Assembly: GCA_025357755.1 (NCBI GenBank)
Contig: JANXOP010000341.1
Location: 1-36,270 of the forward strand
Direction: 5' to 3'
Length of the DNA: 36,270 nucleotides
Source: Kofleriaceae bacterium
GTDB taxonomy: Bacteria; Myxococcota_A; Polyangia; Haliangiales; Haliangiaceae
How positions within the stretch are numbered: position 1 is the stretch's first letter; each line of letters starts with the position of its first letter. The translations under genes and the position numbers were made by a program. Positions 22,853-31,563 of this stretch are shown in pieces. The notes under the pieces were generated by a model. It had not been told where the DNA came from and did not search any database. It saw nothing but the letters and a program-made list of their open reading frames with translations.

Positions 22853-22862
22853 ACGTATACGT
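22853..22862. promoter_or_regulatory. Short palindrome between merR-family and dehydrogenase genes
   Basis: ACGTATACGT is a perfect 10-base inverted repeat just before the dehydrogenase start (22875). It could be a secondary binding site or part of a local promoter for the dehydrogenase. Weak evidence because of its length. Confidence 0.3.
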
Positions 22863-22874
22863 CATGTTTGCCTC

Positions 22875-23654
22875 ATGACGGAACACATCGGCTTCATCGG
22901 TCTCGGCCTCCTGGGGCTGCCCATGGCGACCAACCTCGCCGATGCGGGCTACGCTCTGACGGTCTACAACCGGACCGCGAGCAAAGCGGAGGTGCTGGTC
23001 GCACGCGGAGCCACGCTCGCGGAGCACGCGCTCGATGCCGCGCAACCGATCGTCGTGACGTCGCTGTGGGATGGCCCGGTGGTCGAGCTCTTGATCACCC
23101 CGGCCTTCCTCGATCGTATGAAGGGCGGGCTGCACATCTCGACCACGACGATGTCGCCCAAGCTCTCCACCCAGCTCGCGGCACTCCACGCCAAGCACGA
23201 CGTCGCGTTCGTCGAGGCGCCGATCTTCGGGCGGCCCGAGGCCGCGGTCGCGAAGCAGCTCGCCGTGCCATACGCGGGCCTGGCCGAAGCCAAGCAACGC
23301 GCGAAGCCGATCCTCACCGCGATGGGTGCGAGTAGCCTCTTCGATCTCGGCGAACAATTCGGGACCGCGCTCGCGACCAAGCTCGCCGGAAACTTCATGA
23401 TCTTCTCGGCCGTGCGCTCGTTCACCGAAGCGCTCGAGATGGCAAAGCACGCGGGCGCGGATCCGAAGCTCGTCGTCGAGATGCTGACGAGCACGCTGTT
23501 TTCGGCGCCGGTCTACCAGAGCTATGGCCAGCGCCTCGCTGCGGGCGAGCCCGGCTTGGTCAGTAAGATTCCCGCGAAGGACCTCGGGCTCTACGTCGAG
23601 GCAGCGGGCCAGTTGCACACCCCGATCGCGAACTTGTTTCGTACGATGGTCTAG
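22875..23654 (+). CDS. NAD(P)-dependent beta-hydroxyacid dehydrogenase (3-HIBDH family)
   Basis: A 259-residue enzyme of the 3-hydroxyisobutyrate/6-phosphogluconate dehydrogenase superfamily, oxidising a beta-hydroxyacid or reducing a semialdehyde. The Rossmann loop is IGFIGLGLLGLPMATNL, then VYNRTASKAEVL. The substrate motif is VEAPIFGRPEAA (the usual DAPVSGG is altered), and the catalytic Lys is in ATKLAGNFMI (KxxxN). The C-terminal helical domain has KDLGLYVEAAG. The altered substrate motif suggests an atypical substrate, as in imine-reductase-like or glyoxylate-reductase-like members. It follows the MerR gene. Confidence 0.9.
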   Translation: MTEHIGFIGLGLLGLPMATNLADAGYALTVYNRTASKAEVLVARGATLAEHALDAAQPIVVTSLWDGPVVELLITPAFLDRMKGGLHISTTTMSPKLSTQLAALHAKHDVAFVEAPIFGRPEAAVAKQLAVPYAGLAEAKQRAKPILTAMGASSLFDLGEQFGTALATKLAGNFMIFSAVRSFTEALEMAKHAGADPKLVVEMLTSTLFSAPVYQSYGQRLAAGEPGLVSKIPAKDLGLYVEAAGQLHTPIANLFRTMV

Positions 23655-23677
23655 GAAGAGACCTCGGGACACGCTGG

Positions 23678-24337
23678 CTAGCGGGTCAGCGTGTAGACCG
23701 CGACCTGGCGGGGCGGCGGCGTCAACCCGACGGTCCACTTGTCGAGCCGGATCGTCCAGCCCGCGTGCTCCATCGCTTCGAGCAAGACCATGCTCGGCGT
23801 GCGAAACGGGTCCGCGAGCAGCACCGTGCCACCGGGTTTCAAGTTGGCCTCGAAGATCCTGCGCAGCTGCGGATGAAGTGACTCCGCGTACAAGATATCT
23901 GCGCCGAGGATGAGGTCGTACTTGGTGGTATCGGTCCACTCGGTCCAATCGGCGAGCCGGTGCTCGAGCGAGACCTTGTTGCGCTCCGCGTTCATCTTGC
24001 AGACGTGCAGCACGAGCTTCTGGCGATCCGTCTGGACGACCTCGGCGCCGAGCGCGGCAGCCACGATCCCAGGCAGGCCCGTGCCCGCGCCGAGCTCGAG
24101 GATCTTCATGCCCATGACACCGCGGGTCGCGACCTCGTGCGCGAGTGCGATCGAGCTCGGCCACACCACGCTGCCGTACGGTCGCTTCGAGGCGCTCTGG
24201 CCGAGCAGGTATTCGAGCTCCTGCTCGCGGCTGATCACCGCGCCGGTGTGGAGGATATTCCAGGTCCGATCACCGACGCTGATCTCGACTTCTTCGAGGG
24301 CGAGATCGCCGGCGGTGGTGCTCAGGATGTCCGTCAC
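23678..24337 (-). CDS. SAM-dependent methyltransferase, METTL/NNMT-like
   Basis: A 219-residue class I methyltransferase. Motif I is MKILELGAGTGLPGIVAAALGAEVVQTD; motif post-I and II include LADWTEW and YDLILGADILYAESLHPQL, the DxLY signature of the Methyltransf_16 (protein-lysine or small-amine methyltransferase) group. The C-terminus is beta-rich (RQVAVYTLTR). The GTG start at 24337 overlaps the stop of the metallophosphoesterase gene (GTGA), so it is translationally coupled to that gene. A longer frame up to 24658 is a shadow of the neighbour. Substrate unknown; protein lysine methylation is the leading family-based possibility. Confidence 0.88.
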   Translation of the reverse strand: MTDILSTTAGDLALEEVEISVGDRTWNILHTGAVISREQELEYLLGQSASKRPYGSVVWPSSIALAHEVATRGVMGMKILELGAGTGLPGIVAAALGAEVVQTDRQKLVLHVCKMNAERNKVSLEHRLADWTEWTDTTKYDLILGADILYAESLHPQLRRIFEANLKPGGTVLLADPFRTPSMVLLEAMEHAGWTIRLDKWTVGLTPPPRQVAVYTLTR

Positions 24338-25179
24338 GCCGCGCCGCCGAGCGTGACGAGCAGGATGTCCGGATCGGCGTTCCAGCGCGGCGCGACCTCG
24401 GTCGAGCCAACCCCGCGGCTCACGATCAACGTGCGGTCGTTCGGGAGATCGAAGCGACCGTGCGCGTAGCGCCGCGAGGCGGGACCCGGCACGAGGATCG
24501 GGATCCCACCGGGCAGCGCGACGTGCCCGCCATGGGTGTGACCGCACATCGCGAGATCGAATGCGGGCTCTTCGAGCATTGCTTCGGGTGCATGGACCAG
24601 GAGCACGCGCACCTGATCGTCCCCGAGAAACGGCGGCGCGGCCTGGATCCCGGTCCACGGATCATCCATGCCGACGAGCGCGATGTGAGGCGCGAGCTCG
24701 ACACGCTCGTTGACGAGGACGCGCGCGCCTCCCGCTTCGAGCGCGCGCGTGATCTCGGCGTCGTCGGCCCACAGATCATGGTTACCCATCACGGCAAAGA
24801 TGCCGAGCGGCGGGCGCGGCAGGTTCGCGAGGCGGCGCGAGATTTCGTGGATGTGTTGCGAGGTCAGGAACACGTAGTCGCCGCCGAGCAGGATCACGTC
24901 GGCGGCGACCTCGGCGAGCCGCGCGAAGGCCTCGTCGAGCGTGGTCGAGTGGGTGGTCGGGCCCGCGTGGAGATCCGAGGCAAACGCGATCCGGATCGGC
25001 GCCTGACCGGCCGGCCAGCGCGCGGGCGTGAGGTGGTGCTCGACGATCTGGACGCGGCGCTGGAGCCCGAGGGCCCGCACCATCCGCGATGGCCAGTTCG
25101 CGCGATAGGCGGTCCCGAGCGTCCACTCGACGACGTGACGCGCCTTCGTATAGTGAGCACCTCGACCACGCAGCGGCAT
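24334..25179 (-). CDS. Metallophosphoesterase, YaeI/YkuE-like
   Basis: A 281-residue calcineurin-like phosphoesterase. All metal-binding motifs are present: SDLHAGP (DxH), LLGGDYVF (GDxx), VMGNHDLW (GNHD), LVHAPE and CGHTHGGHV (GHxH). YaeI/YkuE proteins act on UDP-diacylglucosamine-like or phospholipid-linked substrates near the membrane. There is no cleavable signal peptide, but an amphipathic N-terminus (VVEWTLGTAYRANWPSRMVRALG) might associate with membranes. The start may be later than 25179; residues 1-15 look non-conserved. It is the first gene of the pair with the methyltransferase. Confidence 0.9.
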   Translation of the reverse strand: MPLRGRGAHYTKARHVVEWTLGTAYRANWPSRMVRALGLQRRVQIVEHHLTPARWPAGQAPIRIAFASDLHAGPTTHSTTLDEAFARLAEVAADVILLGGDYVFLTSQHIHEISRRLANLPRPPLGIFAVMGNHDLWADDAEITRALEAGGARVLVNERVELAPHIALVGMDDPWTGIQAAPPFLGDDQVRVLLVHAPEAMLEEPAFDLAMCGHTHGGHVALPGGIPILVPGPASRRYAHGRFDLPNDRTLIVSRGVGSTEVAPRWNADPDILLVTLGGAA

Positions 25180-25269
25180 GCGGCAGCAGATAACACGTGG
25201 CTGGCTGGCAGACCCTCGACGGGCGCTAACAACCCTTGCTGATCGGGGCTGGCTCGGTTATCTCGCCGC

Positions 25270-26634
25270 GTGGCCGCATTTTCGACGCTCTCGCTAGGAC
25301 CGGCCTGGCTCGCAAACCTCGCGCAGCTCGAATACACCGAGATGACGCCGATCCAGGCGCTTGCCTTGCCCGCGATGCTCGAGGGGCGCGACGTGATGGG
25401 GCAGGCCGCGACCGGCACCGGCAAGACCGCCGCGTTCGCCCTCGCGCTGCTCCAGCGGATCACGCCGAAGAGCGGCCGCCCAGGCGCGCTCGTGTTGTGT
25501 CCGACGCGCGAGCTCGCGGCGCAGGTCGCCGACGAGATCCGCCGGCTCGCGCGCCCGCTCGCCCACACGCGCGTGTTGACGTTGACCGGCGGCACCTCGG
25601 TACAGCGCGAGCGTGCGTCGCTCGATCACGGCGTCGATATCATCGTCGGCACGCCGGGTCGCGTGCAGGATCACCTGCAGCGCAATCGGCTCGATCTCGA
25701 CGGCATTCGCACGGTCGTGCTCGACGAAGCCGATCGGATGCTCGAGATGGGCTTCATCGAAGTGGTCGGCCAGATCCTGCAATCGGTACCCGCCGATCAC
25801 CAGACGCTGCTGTTCTCGGCGACGTTTCCCGAGGCCGTGAAGGAGCTCGGCGCGACGTATCAGCGCGATGCACTCCACGTCGCGGCGCCGCAGGATGACG
25901 TCAAGGCGCGGATCACGCAGGTCGTGTACGACGTCGGCGGCGGCGATCGGATCGCGGCGCTCGTGCGGATCCTCGCGCAACACAAGCCAGATTCGGCGGT
26001 GATCTTTTGCAACCACCGCGAGACCTGCGACGAGGTCGCGACCGGCCTCTCGACGGCGGGCTACGCCGCGGTCGCATTGCACGGCGGCATGGAGCAGCAC
26101 GATCGCAACACCGTGCTGCTGCTGCTCAAGAATGGCAGCTTGCGCGTGGTCGTCGCGACCGATGTCGCCGCGCGCGGCCTCGATATCGATGACCTCGGCG
26201 CGGTGATCAACCTCGATCTGCCGCGCGAAGCCGACGTGTTCCTGCATCGCATCGGCCGCACGGCACGCGCGGGGCGAAGTGGCCTCGCGATCAGCCTCGT
26301 GCGGGCGCGCGATGATCTGCGCAACACGCCGCTCGCCGGCATCGAGATTTCGCCGCTGCCCGCGATGCAGGCGAACGAGCCGCCGCCGGCCGCGATGGTG
26401 ACGCTCGCGATCCAGGGCGGCCGCAGTGATCGGTTACGCCCGGGCGACATCGTCGGTGCGCTGACCACGGAAGTGAAGATCGCCGCTGCCGATATCGGCA
26501 ACATCACGATCAACGATCGGATCAGCTTCGTCGCGGTGGTCGCCGCGGTCGCGCCGCGCGCGCTCGAGGGGCTGAACGCCGGCCGGATCAAGAACAAGCG
26601 TTTCCGCGCATATCGGGTCTCGACTCCGGGCTGA
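25270..26634 (+). CDS. dbpA: ATP-dependent RNA helicase DbpA
   Basis: A 454-residue DEAD-box helicase acting in 50S ribosomal subunit maturation; E. coli DbpA is targeted to hairpin 92 of 23S rRNA. Motifs in order: Q motif (EMTPIQ), Walker A (AATGTGKTAA), PTRELA, GG, TPGR, DEAD (LDEADRM), SAT, then in RecA domain 2 ARGLDI and HRIGRTARAG. The C-terminal ~75 residues match the DbpA RNA-binding domain: LRPGDIVGALTTE, ADIGNITINDRISFVAV, GRIKNKRFRAYRV. It starts with GTG and stands alone. Length and domain order fit the family closely. Confidence 0.95.
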   Translation: MAAFSTLSLGPAWLANLAQLEYTEMTPIQALALPAMLEGRDVMGQAATGTGKTAAFALALLQRITPKSGRPGALVLCPTRELAAQVADEIRRLARPLAHTRVLTLTGGTSVQRERASLDHGVDIIVGTPGRVQDHLQRNRLDLDGIRTVVLDEADRMLEMGFIEVVGQILQSVPADHQTLLFSATFPEAVKELGATYQRDALHVAAPQDDVKARITQVVYDVGGGDRIAALVRILAQHKPDSAVIFCNHRETCDEVATGLSTAGYAAVALHGGMEQHDRNTVLLLLKNGSLRVVVATDVAARGLDIDDLGAVINLDLPREADVFLHRIGRTARAGRSGLAISLVRARDDLRNTPLAGIEISPLPAMQANEPPPAAMVTLAIQGGRSDRLRPGDIVGALTTEVKIAAADIGNITINDRISFVAVVAAVAPRALEGLNAGRIKNKRFRAYRVSTPG

Positions 26635-26653
26635 ACCGGCGATACGGATAAGC

Positions 26654-27427
26654 ATGTTTTCGCGCTTCGTCGCCCTCGGCGATAGCAGCACCGAAGGACT
26701 CGACGATCCGGATGGCCGCGGTGGTTACCGAGGCTGGGCCGATCGCCTCGCGGAGCACGCGGCGCGCGCGTATCCCGGCCTGACCTACGCGAACCTCGCG
26801 GTGCGCGGCAAGAGCGCCGCCGAGATCCGCACCTCGCAGCTCGCGGCGGCCGTCGCGATGCGCCCCGATCTCGCGACGGTCGTCGCCGGGATGAACGATC
26901 TGTTGCGCCGCAACTGGAGCGCGGCGCGGGTCGCGGGTGAGGTCGGCGAGATGGTGCACGCGCTGACCGCGATCGGCGCGACGGTCGTGATGTTCACGAT
27001 CCCCGATGTCTCCGGCCGGATGCGGCTCGGGCGCACGATGTCGCTGCGGACCGCGGAGCTCGATGTCGAGCTCCGCAAGATCGCGGTGATCGAGAAGGCC
27101 GTGCTGCTCGATCTAGCGAGCTTCGAGCTCGCACACGATCCACGGATGTGGGCGGTCGATCGGTTGCACGGCAATCCCGCGGGACACGCGTGGATCGCGA
27201 ACCAGGTCGCGCGGCTGCTCCAGATCCCGGACGTGACCGAGGCTGGTCTCGAGGCGCCGATCGAGCCGCTGCCCGCGCGCCCCGCGCGCCCGAAGCGCGA
27301 CGTGGTCGTCGAGGATCTGGCGTGGATCGCGAAGTTCGTCGCGCCGTGGGCGTGGCGTCGCCTGCGCGGGCGAACGCTCGGTGATGGACGCACCGCGAAG
27401 CGCCCGCACCTCACGCCCGTGCTCTAG
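26654..27427 (+). CDS. SGNH/GDSL-type hydrolase
   Basis: A 257-residue hydrolase of the SGNH superfamily, cleaving esters or acyl groups. Block I is VALGDSSTEG with nucleophile Ser11, block II Gly in VRGKSAAEIR, block III Asn in GMNDLL, and block V DRLHGNPAGH with catalytic Asp and His. There is no signal peptide, so it is cytoplasmic unless exported otherwise. The C-terminus (about 205-257) is Pro/Arg-rich and unlike the core. It begins 19 bases after the dbpA stop, so it may be co-transcribed. Substrate unknown. Confidence 0.92.
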   Translation: MFSRFVALGDSSTEGLDDPDGRGGYRGWADRLAEHAARAYPGLTYANLAVRGKSAAEIRTSQLAAAVAMRPDLATVVAGMNDLLRRNWSAARVAGEVGEMVHALTAIGATVVMFTIPDVSGRMRLGRTMSLRTAELDVELRKIAVIEKAVLLDLASFELAHDPRMWAVDRLHGNPAGHAWIANQVARLLQIPDVTEAGLEAPIEPLPARPARPKRDVVVEDLAWIAKFVAPWAWRRLRGRTLGDGRTAKRPHLTPVL

Positions 27428-27444
27428 CCGCTCCGTTCCCGATC

Positions 27445-27489
27445 CTTGGCGTGCTTGGCGTCCTTGGCGTCCTTGGCGCCCTTGGCGGC
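27445..27489. repeat. Five tandem 9-base repeats
   Basis: CTTGGCGTG, CTTGGCGTC, CTTGGCGTC, CTTGGCGCC and CTTGGCGGC in direct succession between two same-strand genes. On the minus strand the repeats read as an Ala-Lys-Asp-rich tail in a frame with no start codon, similar to histone-H1-like repeats. It may be a remnant or slippage-generated DNA. Confidence 0.8.
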
Positions 27490-27551
27490 GGATTTGGAAC
27501 CGAGCGCGAGATCGACGCGCTCGTCAGAGGGGGGTTATAGACTTCGCGCCG

Positions 27552-28229
27552 ATGTCCGAGACGTTGACGCTGTCGCCGACGCCCAATCCCCGCGTGTTCC
27601 GCGCTCCCGATGGGCGCAACCTCTCGCCGCCCGCGACCTGGGACTGCTTGCCGCCGGGCGATGCCGGGCTCACGCGTCGCGTGAAGGCGGCGGGTCCGTC
27701 ATGGGCCGTGATCGAGAAGAAGGGCCGCAAGGCGTTCTCGAAGGGCCTGTGGGCGCCGCGCGAGAACATCGAGGCGGCGCGCGCCGCGCTCGAGGCCGAG
27801 CGCTCGACCGACGCATACGCGAAGAAGCGCACCGCCGTGGTCGCGCGGCGCGAGAAATCCCACGCAGCGTACGCGGTGAGCTTCGAGCAAGAGGTCCACG
27901 CGTTCTTGCGGTTCTCGCCGCGCTATGCCGAGCTCGCCGAAGCGATCGCGAAGCTCGTCGCGGAGCACGCGACGCCGGTGGGCAGCGGCACCGTCGCGCG
28001 CACCGAGCGCATTCCGATCGAGGAGCGCGCCGAGGCCGCGGTGATCGCGTGGATGCGTCATCAAACGACCAAGTACGACGACATGAAGATCGAACGCGTC
28101 GCGGGTCGTCGCCGAGAGGTACGTCGCGAGCTCGCTCAGATCTCGCGCGCGGTGATCGACTTGCATCGCCGCGACGTGCCGCACGCGCCGTATTCGTGCT
28201 CGCTGTGCTCGGCGGTCGTGCTCATCTGA
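27552..28229 (+). CDS. DUF2293-family protein
   Basis: A 225-residue protein. The N-terminal part (PRVFRAPDGRNLSPPATWDCLPPGDAGLTRRVKAAG, then WAVIEKKGRK, GLWAP) and the C-terminal helix-rich domain (RAEAAVIAWMRHQTTKYD, IERVAGRRREVRREL, SRAVIDLH) match the pattern of DUF2293 proteins, whose role is unknown. It is basic, suggesting nucleic-acid contact. It ends with a CSLC motif. Its start is at 27552; a longer frame upstream is a repeat artefact. The lipoprotein gene follows after 13 bases. Confidence 0.8.
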   Translation: MSETLTLSPTPNPRVFRAPDGRNLSPPATWDCLPPGDAGLTRRVKAAGPSWAVIEKKGRKAFSKGLWAPRENIEAARAALEAERSTDAYAKKRTAVVARREKSHAAYAVSFEQEVHAFLRFSPRYAELAEAIAKLVAEHATPVGSGTVARTERIPIEERAEAAVIAWMRHQTTKYDDMKIERVAGRRREVRRELAQISRAVIDLHRRDVPHAPYSCSLCSAVVLI

Positions 28230-28242
28230 TACGTTCCGAGGC

Positions 28243-29154
28243 ATGAGAATCGCGATCGGGTTGGCGCTCCTCGTCTGCGCGTGTGGCCACAAGGACAGCG
28301 CCGGGACGGGGTCTGGTTCGGCCGCGCCACCGGTCGTTGCATCGCCGACCACGTGCCCGCCCGGCAACGTGGTCAAGGATGGCGCCTGCATCGTCGTCGT
28401 CACGCCGGAGAAGATCCTCGCGGTGCAGACCCAGAAGTCGCGGCTCGACGATCTCGCGGCGGTGCTCGACAAGATCGATACGCTGTCGGCGCCGATCGAG
28501 CTCGTGAACGGCCTGCGCGCGACACCGCAATGGAAGTCGATCGCCGCGACGTCGAGCAAGTTCGCGATCGTCGAGCAGGTCGTCGGCGTGCTCGATCAAG
28601 GCGTCAAGCAGCTGCGCACCTTCAAGGTCAGCCTCGGCGAAGCGGGCAAGCGCCTCGGCGACCTCGCTGGCGAGCTCGACAAGATGCTGAAAGATCCAGG
28701 CACCGCGCAGCAGCTCGCCGATGTCCGCGCGAAGGTCTCGGCCGAGGTGCGGGGCGCGATCGAGCCGCTCGCCACGCAAGTTCAGGACACGATCACCAAG
28801 GCGATCGCGCCGATCGAAGCGCAGCTCGGCGATACCGCCGACATGATCATCGGCGCCTGCGCGATGGCGAAGCTGTCCGGCGGTGGCGATAGCTTGAAGG
28901 AGCTGTGCGGCCAGGCCAAGGACGTGTTCGGCAAGGCGACCGCGTTCATGATCGACATCAAGACCAAGCCGGCCGCGTTATTCGACGATGTCTCGAAGCA
29001 GCTCGAGACCCAGCTCGACCAGCTCGTCGATGCCGAGACCAAGGCCGCGATCGGTGTCGCGCAAGCGAAGATCAACTCGTTGCTGCTGCTGCCCGCTGCG
29101 GGCTCGGCGACGATGCCGAACGCGCCTGGTTCCGCTGCGCCCGCGACGCCCTAA
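28243..29154 (+). CDS. Helical lipoprotein
   Basis: A 303-residue lipoprotein. The signal ends LLVCAC with Cys14. A short Gly/Ser linker is followed by a Cys pair (TCPPG…GAC) and then a long helical body (about 55-280), Ala/Leu/Lys/Asp-rich with coiled-coil spacing (QTQKSRLDDLAAVLDKID, GAIEPLATQVQDTITKAI). Two further Cys (IGACAM and ELCGQA) could form a disulfide. The C-terminus is low-complexity (Ala/Pro/Gly). Function unknown. Its stop overlaps a remnant read on the opposite strand. Confidence 0.8.
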   Translation: MRIAIGLALLVCACGHKDSAGTGSGSAAPPVVASPTTCPPGNVVKDGACIVVVTPEKILAVQTQKSRLDDLAAVLDKIDTLSAPIELVNGLRATPQWKSIAATSSKFAIVEQVVGVLDQGVKQLRTFKVSLGEAGKRLGDLAGELDKMLKDPGTAQQLADVRAKVSAEVRGAIEPLATQVQDTITKAIAPIEAQLGDTADMIIGACAMAKLSGGGDSLKELCGQAKDVFGKATAFMIDIKTKPAALFDDVSKQLETQLDQLVDAETKAAIGVAQAKINSLLLLPAAGSATMPNAPGSAAPATP

Positions 29155-29375
29155 GTCGTCGCGACGTCGACGAGCGTCGACTGTAGCGCGCGAGCTCGCT
29201 CGGCACGAGCGCCGACCTGATAGCCGGAGTATCGATCGGCGACCTCGGGCTTGCACGGTGCGGTCGACTTCACGCCGATCACGCGCGCGAGATTCTTCGC
29301 CGCAACTGGAGAATTCGAGGGGGAACGGACTGCTTTCTCGCGGAAGCTCGAGGTCGCCGCCGGTATCCGGTTAGC
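29151..29375 (-). pseudogene. Possible C-terminal gene remnant
   Basis: Directly after the stop of the membrane-protein gene and in the same frame, 74 codons run to a TAG at 29151. The last ~45 have natural composition and codon use (NLARVIGVKSTAPCKPEVAD, then SGYQVGARAERARALQSTL). There is no ATG; GTG at 29282 could open a 43-residue frame. It looks like the tail of a lost gene or a small protein. No family recognised. Confidence 0.35.
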
Positions 29376-30509
29376 TCAAGCGAACGTATGCGTATGCATC
29401 GCGCGCTCGTGAACGAGGTGAAGGTCCGTGCGCATGGCCCGCACCGCAAGCACCAGTGCGAGCACGCCGACCGCACTCACGACCGCGACGATCCACGACG
29501 GGATCGAGAGCACCGAGAGCCCCGTGCCTGCAACGACCATCACCATTGCAACAACTGACCTTTGCGTCGAGACCTGCAACCGTCGCGCGAGCACGAACAG
29601 CGCACCTGTCGTGCACAACGTCCCGATGGTCAGAGGGATGAAGACCCACCACGGCGCGTGCGTCAGCTTGACCGTCTCGTAGCTATCCCACTTCGTCACG
29701 AGCGTGATGGTCCAGCTGCGCGCCACTCGTGCGGCCTGCCACACCATGGTAAGGAGCACGACGGCGAATGGCCACCGCGGCACCTCGGCCATTCGCGAGC
29801 GAACGACCAGCCACGCCCCACTCGCGGACACGAGGCGCCATGCGACCACCAGCGCGTTCGTCACGAACGCGACCTCCGGCGAGCTCGGAGCTTCGAATGC
29901 CGGAATACGCAAGCAAAGCGTCAAGCCAAGGCTGATCCACAACCCAACTTCAGTGATCCGGAATCCGCGAGCGAGGCGTCGATACGACGTCTCCTGCGTC
30001 GCGAACCGCTCCGCCTCCTGCATCAGCACGAACACGAATACGAGCCGGAGCCCGTCGATCGCCGCGTACCACAGCTGCGCACCGTGTTCGACGGTTGGAG
30101 TCGGATTGCCGATCAGCGAGAGACCGATCGCCGGCGCAGCAAACCATATCGCGCGGCGGCCACCGGCGATCGCGAGCCCGGCGATCGCGATCGCCTCGAG
30201 TGCGCGCCATCCGTAGGCATAGATACCGCGCACCCACTCGTTCCAGCCGACTCGCCACGCGACCTCTATTCCGATCACGCAGGCCGCGCAGCCCAGGAAC
30301 GCACCCGCCGCGAGAAGCGCTCCCAGCTTCCGTGTGCTCGACTGACGCGACGCCAGATCGAACATCGCGAGCGCCGCGACGAGCATCGATGCCAGCCAGA
30401 CGCCGAGCTCCAGCCCAGCCAGATAGCTGCTGCGACCAAACATGGTCTCGCCGGCGTATCGCGCGAGCATCCACAACACCTGCGCCGCGAGCGCGACCAC
30501 CAACAACAT
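29376..30509 (-). CDS. Polytopic membrane protein of unknown function
   Basis: A 377-residue inner-membrane protein with about ten hydrophobic helices, for example MLLVVALAAQVLWMLA, LGALLAAGAFLGCAACVIGI, AIWFAAPAIGLSLIG, WWVFIPLTIGTLCTTGALFVLA and SWIVAVVSAVGVLALVLAVRA. Loops are Arg-rich. No transporter or enzyme motif is recognisable. The C-terminus (VHERAMHTHTFA) is His-rich. It stands alone between the remnant above and the methyltransferase lipoprotein. Confidence 0.8.
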   Translation of the reverse strand: MLLVVALAAQVLWMLARYAGETMFGRSSYLAGLELGVWLASMLVAALAMFDLASRQSSTRKLGALLAAGAFLGCAACVIGIEVAWRVGWNEWVRGIYAYGWRALEAIAIAGLAIAGGRRAIWFAAPAIGLSLIGNPTPTVEHGAQLWYAAIDGLRLVFVFVLMQEAERFATQETSYRRLARGFRITEVGLWISLGLTLCLRIPAFEAPSSPEVAFVTNALVVAWRLVSASGAWLVVRSRMAEVPRWPFAVVLLTMVWQAARVARSWTITLVTKWDSYETVKLTHAPWWVFIPLTIGTLCTTGALFVLARRLQVSTQRSVVAMVMVVAGTGLSVLSIPSWIVAVVSAVGVLALVLAVRAMRTDLHLVHERAMHTHTFA

Positions 30510-30600
30510 GCGCGCGAGGTTCGCACGACCGAGCGGTTGCGTCGTGTAGCGATCAGGCTCGATCAGTACGCTGGTCCAGTTCGTCGCAGAAAAGCTTTGA

Positions 30601-31563
30601 CTACTTCTTCTTGAACTTGAGCGTCATCCGGTCGCTCTCGCCGATCGCGGTGTACTTGTCCTTGTCCTTGTCCTTGCCGCTCGCGTAGTTCGGCGGCAGT
30701 GTCCAGACGCCGTCCTTGTAGTCCTTCGTGTCCTTCGGATTCGCGTTGATCTCCGATTTGTCGACGAGATCGAAGCCCGCAGCGGTCACGTGATCGATGA
30801 CCCACTGCTGCGCGAGATAGCCGGTCTCGGCCGTATCCTCGCCCTTGGTGCCATCCTTCGCGCGATGCGCGACGAGCCCGAACGTGCCACCCGGCTTGAG
30901 CACCGAGTGGATCGCCGCGAGATACTTCGCGAGCTCTCCGCGGCGCTGCCAGTTGTGCATCTCGCGAAACACCACCACGAGGTCGGCGCTATTCTCCGCG
31001 CCGAAGTTCAGCGCATCGGGCGATGTGATGCCGACGCGCGTGACCTTGCCGAACACCTCGGGCGACTTCGCGAGCATCAGATCGATCGCGTGACCGCTAA
31101 CGGTCGACATGTCGTTGGCTGGCAGCTTCGAATCGGGACCGACCGAGATCAGCTTGCCGTGATCGGCGAGAAACGGCGCGAGCAACTCCGTGTACCAGCC
31201 ACCACCGGACCCGACCTCGACCACGGTCTGATTCGGCATCAGGCCGAAGAACGTCAGCGTCTCGATCGGATGACGAGCGCTATCGCGATCCTTGTTGCCG
31301 GGCATGCGATGTGGAGAAGCCATGATCGCCGCGAGCGCGGTCGGCGTATCCTTGCCTTCCTGATCGCGAACCGCGACGGCCGCCGCCGTGATCTCCGGTG
31401 TCCACCGCGCCTTCTCCTTCGCCGCGTCTTCATCGGCCTTCGTCATCGCCTTTGCGATGCGCGCCGGATCGGCCTTTCCAGAATCGTCGCTTTCTTGGGG
31501 CGGGGTTTTCTTACACCCGGTGATCGCGAGTGCGGCGACGAGGACGGCCCACGTTGATTTCAT
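30601..31563 (-). CDS. Lipoprotein with SAM-methyltransferase fold (COG4798-like)
   Basis: A 320-residue protein. The signal is MKSTWAVLVAALAITGC with lipobox ITGC (Cys17). The body matches the exported predicted methyltransferase family: SPHRMPGNKDRDSARHPIETLTFFGLMPNQTVVEVGSGGGWYTELLAP holds motif I (VEVGSGGG), then LVVVFREMHNW and LKPGGTFGLVAHR. The puzzle of this family is that it is exported while SAM is cytoplasmic, so it may use the fold for another purpose. The C-terminus is a Lys/Asp repeat (GKDKDKDK) then LKFKKK. A frame extending upstream to 31620 adds a non-signal leader; the Met at 31563 gives the lipoprotein signal. Confidence 0.88.
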   Translation of the reverse strand: MKSTWAVLVAALAITGCKKTPPQESDDSGKADPARIAKAMTKADEDAAKEKARWTPEITAAAVAVRDQEGKDTPTALAAIMASPHRMPGNKDRDSARHPIETLTFFGLMPNQTVVEVGSGGGWYTELLAPFLADHGKLISVGPDSKLPANDMSTVSGHAIDLMLAKSPEVFGKVTRVGITSPDALNFGAENSADLVVVFREMHNWQRRGELAKYLAAIHSVLKPGGTFGLVAHRAKDGTKGEDTAETGYLAQQWVIDHVTAAGFDLVDKSEINANPKDTKDYKDGVWTLPPNYASGKDKDKDKYTAIGESDRMTLKFKKK

